Positions 39,408 through 46,766 of a DNA stretch of 46,903 nt are shown here, one piece after another. Position 1 is the stretch's first letter. Each line of letters begins with the position of its first letter. A program made the translations under genes and the position numbers. The notes beneath the pieces were generated by a model. That model made no database searches and was not told where the DNA came from. It was given only the letters and a program-made list of their open reading frames with translations. The stretch comes from Lachnospiraceae bacterium (GTDB taxonomy: Bacteria; Bacillota; Clostridia; Lachnospirales; Lachnospiraceae): positions 1 to 46,903 of the forward strand of contig CAJTCH010000041.1 in assembly GCA_910574715.1 (NCBI GenBank). The letters run 5' to 3'.

Positions 39408-40798
39408 TGCACCCCTTCTCTCGTGTCCTTGAGAACGATCCCCTTCTCAAGCAATTCATCACGGATCGCGTCCGCCCTGGCGAAATCCTTCGCCTTACGC
39501 GCCGCCTGACGCTCTTCGATCAGTTTCTCGATCTCGGCATCCAGCATCTCCTCCTTGCGCTCTACCGTCAGTCCAAGGACATCCGTAAGCTTCGTAAGAA
39601 GAGCCAGTAACTTCTCAAGGTATTCCTTAGAACTGCCTTCATTTGACGTGGTATTGCTGTATTTTACCAAGTCAAATACAGCCGCAACGGCATCCGCCGT
39701 ATTAAAATCATCCTCCATGGCAGTCTCGAACGCCTTCACATACTCTTCCGTCTTCGCATATGCAGCCGCTTCTTCATCACTCATCTTCTCCGCCTTTGCA
39801 TTTCCCATCAAAAATCTAAGGTGGTCCGCTGCATTGACGATACGCTCTAACCCGCTCTTAGATGCCTCCATCAGATCCGCGCTGAAATTCAGCGGGCTTC
39901 TGTAATGTGCGCTCAGCATGAAGAAACGGAGCACCTGCAGATCAAACTGCTCGCTGATCTCACGAACAGTACGGAAGTTGCCGAGAGACTTGCTCATCTT
40001 GCGGTTATCAATATTCAGAAATGCATTGTGCATCCAGTATTTTGCAAATTCCTTGCCGTTTGCCGCCTCGCTCTGGGCGATCTCATTCTCATGATGCGGG
40101 AACACCAGATCCTCGCCGCCGGCATGGATATCGATCTGCTCACCCAGATACTTTTTCGACATCTCGGAACACTCGATATGCCAGCCCGGACGTCCGTCGC
40201 TCCACGGAGACTCCCAGGACGGCTCTCCCTCCTTCTTCGGCTTCCACAATACGAAGTCCAGCGGATCCTCCTTCTCATCCTCCCCTGTCACCAGAAGAGA
40301 ACGCTCGCCGGAACGCAGGTCATCTAAGTTCTTGTGAGACAATTTCCCATAATCCGAGAACTTGCGGGTACGGAAATACACTGTGCCGTTCTTCTCATAG
40401 GCATAGCCCTTCTCGATCAGGGCGCTAATCATCTCGATCATCCCGCTGATCTCCTCCGTGGCAAGGGGATGCGTGGTGGCAGGCTTCACATTCATCCCTT
40501 CCATATCTTTCTTGCACTCCGCGATATACCGCTTGGAGATCTCGTCTGAGGTAACTCCTTCCTCAATGGCCTTCTTGATGATCTTGTCATCCACATCCGT
40601 AAAATTCGACACATAATTCACGTCATAGCCCTTGTACTCGAAATACCTTCTCACCGTATCGAATACGATCATCGGCCTTGCATTCCCGATATGGATGAAA
40701 TTATACACGGTAGGTCCGCATACATACATCCTGACCTTACCTTCCTCCAACGGGGTAAATTCTTCTTTTCTCTTAGATAATGTGTTATACAGTTTCAT
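39392..40798 (-). CDS. cysS: Cysteinyl-tRNA synthetase
   Basis: The 468-aa class I synthetase has MYVCGPTVYNFIHIGNARP (zinc Cys and HIGH motif), the GWHIECSEMSKKYLG and HAGGEDLVFPHHENEIAQSEA zinc-ligand blocks, and KMSKSLGNF. The ATG at 40798 (MKLYNTLS) fits the family; AAGGAG is about 12 bases upstream. It lies 31 bp after cysE in the Cys T-box operon. Confidence 0.95.
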   Translation of the reverse strand: MKLYNTLSKRKEEFTPLEEGKVRMYVCGPTVYNFIHIGNARPMIVFDTVRRYFEYKGYDVNYVSNFTDVDDKIIKKAIEEGVTSDEISKRYIAECKKDMEGMNVKPATTHPLATEEISGMIEMISALIEKGYAYEKNGTVYFRTRKFSDYGKLSHKNLDDLRSGERSLLVTGEDEKEDPLDFVLWKPKKEGEPSWESPWSDGRPGWHIECSEMSKKYLGEQIDIHAGGEDLVFPHHENEIAQSEAANGKEFAKYWMHNAFLNIDNRKMSKSLGNFRTVREISEQFDLQVLRFFMLSAHYRSPLNFSADLMEASKSGLERIVNAADHLRFLMGNAKAEKMSDEEAAAYAKTEEYVKAFETAMEDDFNTADAVAAVFDLVKYSNTTSNEGSSKEYLEKLLALLTKLTDVLGLTVERKEEMLDAEIEKLIEERQAARKAKDFARADAIRDELLEKGIVLKDTREGVQWKRA

Positions 40799-40829
40799 GA
40801 CTTGTTTCTTCTCCTTTTTCTCTTTTCTA

Positions 40830-41555
40830 TTATAAACCGCGCGAATCAGGATTATCTGTGCCCTTAGTCTCTGTATCAAGTATCTTGATCTCCTGCGATC
40901 TCATACAGCGCATACGCTTCTCCATCTCCCGGATCCGTCTGTGCAGACGGATATTGTCTGCCTGAAGCTCCCGGATATCGTTACTGATAGGGTCGGGCAA
41001 ATGTACCTGATCCAGATCCATCCGCGGGATCTTCTGATCTCCCATCTTCACGACCCGCCCCGGCACTCCGACCACCGTACAGTTCGGCGGCACCTCCTTG
41101 AGCACCACGCTTCCGGCGCCGATCTTAGAATTCTCCCCTATCTTAAAGGAACCTAAGACCTTCGCCCCCGCACTCACCATAACGTTATCGCCAAGGGTCG
41201 GATGCCGCTTGCCCTTCTCCTTGCCGGTACCTCCCAGAGTCACCCCCTGATACAGAGTCACATTATCGCCAATCTCTGCAGTCTCACCGATGATCACGCC
41301 GCTTCCGTGGTCGATGAACAGCCCCTTCCCTATCTTTGCTCCGGGATGGATCTCTATCCCCGTCTTCCTGGCCGCCCGCTGCGACACCCATCTGGCAAGG
41401 AAATAATGCTTCTTACGATACAGCTTATGCGCCACACGATAATGCAGGATCACCTTGAAGCTTGGGTATAAGAGGACCTCCATATTCGACTTGATCGCCG
41501 GGTCACGCTCCCGGACTACCCGGATCTCCTGCTTGATATAAGATAATATTCCCAT
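40830..41555 (-). CDS. cysE: Serine O-acetyltransferase
   Basis: The 241-aa hexapeptide-repeat enzyme makes O-acetylserine, the first step of cysteine synthesis. The features are [75 protein letters not shown] (catalytic His and Asp), and [13 protein letters not shown]-terminal tail of about 60 residues extends beyond the beta-helix. The ATG at 41555 follows AAGGAG. It is the first gene after the T-box leader. Confidence 0.95.
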   Translation of the reverse strand: MGILSYIKQEIRVVRERDPAIKSNMEVLLYPSFKVILHYRVAHKLYRKKHYFLARWVSQRAARKTGIEIHPGAKIGKGLFIDHGSGVIIGETAEIGDNVTLYQGVTLGGTGKEKGKRHPTLGDNVMVSAGAKVLGSFKIGENSKIGAGSVVLKEVPPNCTVVGVPGRVVKMGDQKIPRMDLDQVHLPDPISNDIRELQADNIRLHRRIREMEKRMRCMRSQEIKILDTETKGTDNPDSRGL

Positions 41556-41623
41556 ATAGGACCACTCCTTATTCGACATTATAATACTGCTCTTTCTCAG
41601 ATACATAAAACAATTTATGGTAT

Positions 41624-41897
41624 AAAAAAACCCCGCCTCTTTCTAAAACATCAAGAGACGAAGCATCACTCCGCGGTTCCACTCTTATAGAAGACTGATC
41701 CATAATACGGCCGTCCTCCACCTTAATACACGTAACGTGTGTAAACCCGTATCCGGCTACGAATCCCAATTTTCACCGAATCAACTCCCGGATGCACTTC
41801 ACAGACATTCTCCCCGAAGCTGCTTTCAGCCGATGACAGCTTCTCTCTGTTGGTCTCCCCGCCTGTTACTCTTTCCGTTCCTTGTCTTTCCCATGTA
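41624..41897 (-). ncRNA. Cysteine T-box riboswitch leader of the cysE operon
   Basis: The minus strand has the T-box core TGGAACCGCGG (41671-41683 region), which pairs with the free tRNA acceptor end. A terminator follows: CGTCTCTT pairing with AAGAGGCG, then GGGGTTTTTTT, at 41624-41660. The specifier TGC (Cys, 41796-41794) sits in the context GAAGTGCATC of stem I. Uncharged tRNA-Cys would favour antitermination and read-through into cysE, cysS, mrnC, rlmB and sigH. Confidence 0.9.
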
Positions 41898-41903
41898 TGG
41901 TAT

Positions 41904-41932
41904 ATCATATGCGAAAATGCAGGATTTGTCAA
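41904..41932 (-). promoter_or_regulatory. Promoter of the T-box-controlled cysE operon
   Basis: TTGACA at 41932-41927 (minus strand), a 17-bp spacer, and TATGAT at 41909-41904. Transcription would start near 41897, just before the T-box stem I. Confidence 0.8.
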
Positions 41933-41954
41933 TCAGAAAATCCGCGCAAGTCCA

Positions 41955-42773
41955 TTACAGAATTGTCATACCGCTGTGCAGTACCCTAAGCTTCTCACCC
42001 ATGATCTCCTCCATGATACCGCAGGCTTCTTCTCCCGTACAATGCCCGGTATAGAACACTGTGTCCATCTCTGCCAGCTCACGGGCAATATTCCGGATAT
42101 TCAAGATCTCATCCTGAGTATACTCTCCCTCTTTCATCAGATGAAACCCGCTGATCACCATATCCGGTTCCGAATGAAATATCTCCTTATACCGATCCAG
42201 TATATTCAATATTCCAGTATGTGCACACCCCGACAGTAAGATCCTCTTCCCATCCTGTGAGATCACAAGGCACTGTTCATGGTCAAAAGTATCCTGAACG
42301 AATTCTCCCGCTTCCCTCCGCTTGAGCAGCCGGTTCCCCCTCGCAGGATATCTCGTTCCCGGCACGTCCGTATACAGGAACAATTCATCATCAATCTCCA
42401 GATCTCCCTGTACAAACACACACTGCCCAAGCTTCAGAATCTCCTTGTCAATGCCGATATATTTCTCCCCATCCGCCTTCAGATGATAATACTCCCCGCC
42501 TGCAGAAGCCCTCAGATATATCTTTGCATCCGGATTCATCCCTGAAAACGCCCGGATCCCGCCTGCATGGTCGTAATGTCCATGGCTTAAGATCATGGTA
42601 TCAGCTGTGCTTAGATCAATACCAAGTACCCCTGCATTGTGCAGAAATTGATCCGTTGCACCGCTGTCTGCCAGAAGTCTGTGTTTCTTTGTCTCTATGT
42701 AGAAACTCAGACCATGCTCATAGCTGCATCCCGGAACTCCCGGTGTATTCTCTATCAGATTCACAATTCTCAT
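41955..42773 (-). CDS. MBL-fold metallohydrolase
   Basis: The 272-aa beta-lactamase-fold hydrolase has the metal motif SHGHYDHAGG (near 63-72), a second His in LLSGCAHTGILNIL and a third near VISGFHLM, with YTGHCTGEEA at the C-terminal side. It resembles the archaeal/Firmicute group annotated as dihydropterin-methyl-ribofuranosylaminobenzene-phosphate synthase-like, where true function is usually unknown. The ATG at 42773 has GGAG very close (2-nt spacing), so expression may be weak. It is flanked on one side by the T-box promoter and on the other by a Nudix remnant. Confidence 0.8.
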   Translation of the reverse strand: MRIVNLIENTPGVPGCSYEHGLSFYIETKKHRLLADSGATDQFLHNAGVLGIDLSTADTMILSHGHYDHAGGIRAFSGMNPDAKIYLRASAGGEYYHLKADGEKYIGIDKEILKLGQCVFVQGDLEIDDELFLYTDVPGTRYPARGNRLLKRREAGEFVQDTFDHEQCLVISQDGKRILLSGCAHTGILNILDRYKEIFHSEPDMVISGFHLMKEGEYTQDEILNIRNIARELAEMDTVFYTGHCTGEEACGIMEEIMGEKLRVLHSGMTIL

Positions 42774-42785
42774 AACTCCGTCACC

Positions 42786-42926
42786 TTAATCAAATAATAT
42801 AACCCAGTGCTCCGCGACTTCCTTGACTGTATTCTCCCCAACCGATACATTGACGTCTACCCATCCGCCCGGCAACGACCACGTGCCGTTCCTCTCCCTG
42901 ACCAGAAGAATCTTATATTGATTCCG
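42786..42926 (-). pseudogene. Nudix hydrolase remnant
   Basis: The minus-strand frame reads KILLVRERNGTWSLPGGW, VDVNVSVGENTVKEVAEHW, then a stop. This matches the beginning of the Nudix box of ADP-ribose-pyrophosphatase-like proteins (LPGGWVDVNQS..EN.VKEV.EE.G), but it breaks off where the REUXEE part should follow. The N-terminal half is missing or replaced by the kinase gene, whose stop overlaps the fragment. It is not functional. Confidence 0.75.
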
Positions 42927-43677
42927 TTGCCAAAAAAGAATATCTCTGCAGTTGATACTTCAAGACCTTTTTTTCATTTGTATCTTCTTCCTCTTCAATC
43001 CACCGCTGTACCGCAGCAAAATCCACACAAAAACCCTGTCCAAAATAGTGAAACATCTTCTCATGTGATCCGCAAAATGGTCTTGCAACTACCCTTTTTA
43101 CATTCTCTTCTGCAGGGAAATGCCAATTAACACTCTGATTCGCCGTCAACAAGGACATTCCATTATCGAATATTGGTGCCGATACAAACCGATTCCCCCG
43201 AAGTACAACTGCCAGATTATTCAAATGCCGGTCTTCGTTAAGAATAAGCATATCCAACGTAAATACTTTTTTTAAATATTCTGTTATATCTAATCCACAA
43301 CTCTGCCAGACAAATTTTATAACATATTCTATCCGTTCCTCCATTGTCTCCATAAGTGCCAATATCTGAGATAAATCTTTTCCGAATTCATTATAATACA
43401 GACGGTAAAAAGTTATCAGTTCTTCTCCTGCCTCTAAAAAATTCTTACTGCGGCACCCTCTTGCTTCATTAATGTATCCATACTCATATACTACATATTC
43501 TGCTAAATCCAAAGTCGAATATTTAAGCATCTCAGAAACCAAATATTCCACAAGTCCTTCCTTACCACGGCAGTCTTTCTTATACCAATAATCTCCTTTT
43601 CGGTATTTCATCTGAGTTCCTTCACTCGTCCCCTCTTGTATCACAATATACTCATTTTCAATTGTCTCCCGAAACAT
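42913..43677 (-). CDS. HipA/CtkA-like protein kinase of a three-gene cassette
   Basis: The 254-aa compact kinase has LDMLILNEDRHLNNLAVV, a catalytic loop of the N-x-DRH-x2-N type, and PIFDNGMSLL, a DFG-like metal site, matching HipT/CtkA-like kinases rather than full HipA. The N-terminal glycine loop is short (GTSEGTQMKYRKGDYWYKKD, with candidate ATP lysines). The start at 43677 is two bases after the preceding gene's stop. It may be a toxin phosphorylating a translation factor, neutralised by one of the two upstream small proteins. That is inference. Confidence 0.75.
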   Translation of the reverse strand: MFRETIENEYIVIQEGTSEGTQMKYRKGDYWYKKDCRGKEGLVEYLVSEMLKYSTLDLAEYVVYEYGYINEARGCRSKNFLEAGEELITFYRLYYNEFGKDLSQILALMETMEERIEYVIKFVWQSCGLDITEYLKKVFTLDMLILNEDRHLNNLAVVLRGNRFVSAPIFDNGMSLLTANQSVNWHFPAEENVKRVVARPFCGSHEKMFHYFGQGFCVDFAAVQRWIEEEEDTNEKKVLKYQLQRYSFLATESI

Positions 43678-43679
43678 TC

Positions 43680-44069
43680 CTAATCCCTCACCAACACGTC
43701 CCTACTAGTCAGCTTCTCGCCTGGAAATCGGAACCAAATATAATCATTCCACGACACTCCATGTGTCTTCCTAACAATCTCATAGGGATTATACTCCTTA
43801 AGTCCCAGATGCACCAAGATCTCATCAATATCTTCTCTTCTTCTATCCCAGCAGCGCATCTCCAGAATACGGTTCAACTGATATCTCGTCATAACATCTT
43901 CTGCAAAAAGCTGTTTGAGAGGATGTCTTACATACCGCGTAACCCTAACCTTATCCCCGTGTACATTTACACTCGCAGTAATATCATCCTTCCAAAATAC
44001 TTCGAAAGAATAATCCTCAATGATTCTATCTTTCTCAAAATCCTGGCATATATATTCATTCGCATCCAC
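43680..44069 (-). CDS. Small protein of unknown function, partner of the HipA-like kinase
   Basis: The 129-aa soluble protein is one I do not recognise. It is acidic to neutral with conserved-looking motifs: FEVFWKDDITASVNV, VTRYVRHPLKQLF, RYQLNRILEMRCWDRRREDIDEILVHLGLKEYNPYEIVRKTHGVSWNDYIWFRF. The middle part could form a helical domain. GTG start at 44069 with GAGGTG upstream. The two-base gap to the kinase gene suggests a complex. By analogy with HipBST systems, where a small protein accompanies the kinase, it could be the antitoxin or activator, but no sequence link was seen. Confidence 0.65.
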   Translation of the reverse strand: MDANEYICQDFEKDRIIEDYSFEVFWKDDITASVNVHGDKVRVTRYVRHPLKQLFAEDVMTRYQLNRILEMRCWDRRREDIDEILVHLGLKEYNPYEIVRKTHGVSWNDYIWFRFPGEKLTSRDVLVRD

Positions 44070-44075
44070 CGCACA

Positions 44076-44414
44076 TCACCTCATTCCCGCAGTCACATGA
44101 TGAACCATACCAAGTACCGACTCATTCGCATTCACCGGAATCAACTCAATATCCGGATGCTTATTCTGAAATACCCGGAACACCTCATCTGCGAATCCCT
44201 GTCCCATAAAATCAACCCCGCCAAAGTCCAGTTCTACCTTCCGGAACTCTTCCAAGCGATATAATATCCTTCGGGCCTGAGACCTGGCGATCGGTTCCCC
44301 ATACGGACATACCTCCTTGACAGGTATTACCGTGTGTATGAATCCTTCCTCTTTCGGAGCATACATATCAAACACCTCCTTTAATTTGCGGTTTGTCTGA
44401 TTCTCAAGCTTCAT
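44076..44414 (-). CDS. STAS-like DUF4325 protein
   Basis: The 112-aa protein has GEPIARSQARRILYRLEEFRKVELDFGGVDFMGQGFADEVFRVFQNKHPDIELIPVNANESVLGMV, the DUF4325 pattern: an SRSQA-like helix, then a DF.GV..IGQ.FADE strand-helix and an INAN end. DUF4325 proteins are STAS-like signalling modules of unknown mechanism. The start is ATG at 44414 (a GTG at 44420 is possible), with no strong ribosome binding site. It is six bases upstream of the unknown small protein, so all three genes form one unit. Confidence 0.75.
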   Translation of the reverse strand: MKLENQTNRKLKEVFDMYAPKEEGFIHTVIPVKEVCPYGEPIARSQARRILYRLEEFRKVELDFGGVDFMGQGFADEVFRVFQNKHPDIELIPVNANESVLGMVHHVTAGMR

Positions 44415-44445
44415 GACCACGAACTCTGCTCATCGGCTATATAAA

Positions 44446-44994
44446 CTATAATCCCTGCCCCCTGAGCACACACCTCATCTCATGCCACTGACTGCCGCCC
44501 CACGTAGAATCCGCAATCCCCATATCCTCAAATCCCATCTTCTGATACATCTCCACCTTGGAATCAAGACACGTCAGCAAAACCATACGCCTGCCTTTCT
44601 TGCGTTCCCTCTTAAGGTAGCAATCCATAATCTCCCGCGCCAATCCCTGCATCCGATACTCTGGAAGCACGTCCAGTCCCAACAGCATAATATTCTCCCC
44701 TGACGGATCATGTAACTCGGCATCTGTAAAAAATTCATCCCTGAACGAATCCTCCTTCGTAGCAAGTCCATTTAAGAATCCGGCTATTCTACCCGTGTTC
44801 CTATCGACTGCTACCAGGAACAAATCCGGTGCCTTAGCAACACGCTTAAGCATCATATCCCTGGAGCATGCCTCGTTAGGCGGAAAACAGAGCCTTTCAA
44901 TCTTTGCAGCCTGCTCACCCTCATCGGAATGAATATTCCGGAACTCGAACCTCTCTTGTAATTCACTCACCGCTTTTTCCTGTCTCTTCTCCAT
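44446..44994 (-). CDS. GNAT-family N-acetyltransferase
   Basis: The 182-aa protein has the acetyl-CoA loop in LLGLDVLPEYRMQGLAREIMDCYLKRERKKGRRMVLLTC and a C-terminal YQKMGFEDMG, close to the AANAT-like (arylalkylamine N-acetyltransferase) branch because of the early RLCFPPNEACS motif. It probably acetylates a small amine. AAGGATATG precedes the ATG at 44994. It lies 31 bp upstream of the DUF4325 gene and might be co-transcribed. Confidence 0.85.
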   Translation of the reverse strand: MEKRQEKAVSELQERFEFRNIHSDEGEQAAKIERLCFPPNEACSRDMMLKRVAKAPDLFLVAVDRNTGRIAGFLNGLATKEDSFRDEFFTDAELHDPSGENIMLLGLDVLPEYRMQGLAREIMDCYLKRERKKGRRMVLLTCLDSKVEMYQKMGFEDMGIADSTWGGSQWHEMRCVLRGQGL

Positions 44995-45049
44995 ATCGTC
45001 ATATCCTTTATCTAAAAATTAATATTCGTCTTTTTCCAGACTACACAGA

Positions 45050-45490
45050 TCACAAAGCATTCCTTTCATGAGATTTCAGTTCATAAATCTCTTTCAAATC
45101 ATCAATGGCCATTTCAACATCAAGAGTATGGAAACCAAGCCAGCATTCGCTCATCATTTTAGCATCTGCTGTTTTATATATTTCATGACTATACTCACCC
45201 GTGTAGTAATGCCAGTAGCGGTAGGTATACCCTATCCAATACATTGCTTCCGAGGAAAAAACCGTGCCGGCTTTTTTGAGTCCGTTCATTTCATCATTCA
45301 GTTCCTCAAGAATGTATTCCTCGCCCGCCCATTGTAAACGATCATAGACATCATCAAGTGCGGCCGCGGTTTTACTGTTCATGAAAGATTCGATAAATAA
45401 TGGACAATCTAATCTATCTTTTAGAGCAAGTTCAAATAGTCTTCCTTGTATATCGCAAAGTTGACGTTTTTCAAGGGTAAGTTTTTCCAT
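45050..45490 (-). CDS. Probable antitoxin/partner of the DUF3990 protein
   Basis: The 146-aa acidic helical protein I do not recognise by name begins MEKLTLEKRQLCDIQGRLFELALK and includes GYTYRYWHYYTGEYSHEIYKTADAKMMSECWLGFHTLDVEMAIDDLKEIYEL. It begins one base after the toxin-like gene stop (ATG at 45490, AGGTG upstream), so the two are coupled. Acidic composition and pairing fit an antitoxin that sits on an ADP-ribosyltransferase-like partner. The evidence is position only. Confidence 0.6.
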   Translation of the reverse strand: MEKLTLEKRQLCDIQGRLFELALKDRLDCPLFIESFMNSKTAAALDDVYDRLQWAGEEYILEELNDEMNGLKKAGTVFSSEAMYWIGYTYRYWHYYTGEYSHEIYKTADAKMMSECWLGFHTLDVEMAIDDLKEIYELKSHERNAL

Positions 45491-45491
45491 T

Positions 45492-46178
45492 TTATTCACC
45501 TGCCTTTAATATTTCATCAAAAAACCGACCTTCACGTCGATATTTCCGGCAAATTTCATCTGCCAGTGCAATACCCTTAGAACGGTTATCTATACTTTCT
45601 TGTTTTTGTTTATCCCGATCATCTCCGGTAAGATCGTGCTCATTAAGGATTTTTATTTTTTTGCAGGCTTTTTCTGTCAAAGCTACATATTGCTTACCGA
45701 GCTTCAACGCCGAAAGACTTTTAATAAGTGCCATATCAGTAATTTCCCCATTGAAAAAACGATCCAGAACTACGAACATTCTATCATTAGCAATATAACC
45801 AATAATCATGTCGCAGCCAATGCTTAAATTAGCAAAACGATTATAAATAGACGAATGTTTCACGGATTCCATTTTTCCGCGATTATATGCAACTAATAAT
45901 GCCCAATCTAAACCCACTTCTATATCAAGAATTTTGAGATCTGATAGATCAACACTTAACGTATATATTTTTGCATTAGGATAATTACAAATTAAAGTAA
46001 GCGGCTGAGTCTGGTCAGTTCCCATATAAAACCCTTTTCCAAAATCGCAACGTTCCCTGCTTTTAGGGACAATAGTTCCGCGTATTCCCGATTTCGAACC
46101 ATGATAAAGCGTTACGATTTCATTAGTTCTAATAATATATTTCTCCTCAATCTCTTTTATAATTTCGGAGTTTTTCAT
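45492..46178 (-). CDS. DUF3990 protein, ADP-ribosyltransferase-like putative toxin
   Basis: The 228-aa protein has the ART-like signature VTLYHGSKSGIRG...RERCDFGKGFYMGTDQTQPLTLI, with the His and Gly-Lys-Gly-Phe-Tyr blocks that bind NAD in DUF3990. A candidate acidic residue lies later, in FFNGEITDMAL. DUF3990 proteins are found in toxin-antitoxin-like pairs. AAGGAGG precedes the ATG at 46178. A promoter (TTGTAC, 17 bp, TACTAT) is just upstream. The C-terminal 50 residues are charged and may bind the partner. Confidence 0.75.
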   Translation of the reverse strand: MKNSEIIKEIEEKYIIRTNEIVTLYHGSKSGIRGTIVPKSRERCDFGKGFYMGTDQTQPLTLICNYPNAKIYTLSVDLSDLKILDIEVGLDWALLVAYNRGKMESVKHSSIYNRFANLSIGCDMIIGYIANDRMFVVLDRFFNGEITDMALIKSLSALKLGKQYVALTEKACKKIKILNEHDLTGDDRDKQKQESIDNRSKGIALADEICRKYRREGRFFDEILKAGE

Positions 46179-46201
46179 AATGACCTCCTTAAATCGCAAA
46201 A

Positions 46202-46230
46202 ATAGTAGTACTCCAATCTATTGTGTACAA
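46202..46230 (-). promoter_or_regulatory. Promoter of the DUF3990 pair
   Basis: TTGTAC at 46230-46225 (minus strand), a 17-bp spacer, and TACTAT at 46207-46202, about 25 bases before the ATG. It overlaps the 3' end of the broken iron-sulfur gene. Confidence 0.5.
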
Positions 46231-46688
46231 TGTTTCTGAGCATACACACACATAGCAAAACATTTCCCACACAGATCCTTCTCAATACCGGTATGTTCAT
46301 ACATAATTTCATTCTGCTTTTTATAGCATTTCTCTACATTTACAATATCTTCTCTCTGAACACCTGTATTCCACAGAGTTCCTTTCAGCGCCCGCGCAGG
46401 ACAATGCTCCACGCAAACTCTGCACTCCCCGCAGCGGGAATCATCTATCGCTTTATTGCATTCTAATGGAGCATTGGTCAGCAGAGATGAAATCCGTACT
46501 GCCGGGCCATACTGCAAAGTTACCAACAAACAATTCTTGCCGATCCACCCAAGTCCCGCCCTGGTAGCAACGGTCTTATGAGGGCAAGTAATTTTCTCCG
46601 GCTGTGACAATATCGTTTAATTTGCTGTTCAAAGAATAATACAGATCATAATACTCACTTCACCTTTCTTAATCAGACACTCTATCAT
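46218..46688 (-). pseudogene. QueG-like iron-sulfur oxidoreductase, broken N-terminus
   Basis: The C-terminal part (130 codons from the TTG at 46610) reads CPHKTVATRAGLGWIGKNCLLVT, SSLLTNAPLECNK, then a 4Fe-4S set CGECRVCVEHCPARAL and a later CGKCFAMCVYAQKHC. This is typical of epoxyqueuosine-reductase-like proteins. The N-terminal ~90 residues are missing. In the same frame upstream, a well-formed start exists at 46688 (GGGGAG, ATG; MIECLIKKGEVSIM...), but TGA and TAA stops fall in between. This fits an internal deletion. The product is very unlikely to be functional. Confidence 0.75.
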
Positions 46689-46737
46689 CCCGGTTCTCCC
46701 CAAAAATTTTTCTATGTAACATTTATCCTCTTCTAAC

Positions 46738-46766
46738 ATTATATCGCTAAAGCGATATGCTATCAA
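46738..46766 (-). promoter_or_regulatory. Promoter with palindromic operator before the broken iron-sulfur gene
   Basis: TTGATA at 46766-46761 (minus strand), a 17-bp spacer, and TATAAT at 46743-46738. The perfect palindrome ATATCGCT-AA-AGCGATAT (46741-46758) fills the spacer and overlaps the -10, the position of a repressor operator. Transcription would start near 46731 and lead to the start at 46688. The remaining bases to 46903 contain no gene I can support. Confidence 0.6.

Noticed and set aside
46630..46740. 36-codon minus-strand frame starting at 46740
   Set aside because: Its ATG lies inside the -10 of the promoter at 46738-46766, so it would not be on the transcript; the start at 46688 is better supported.
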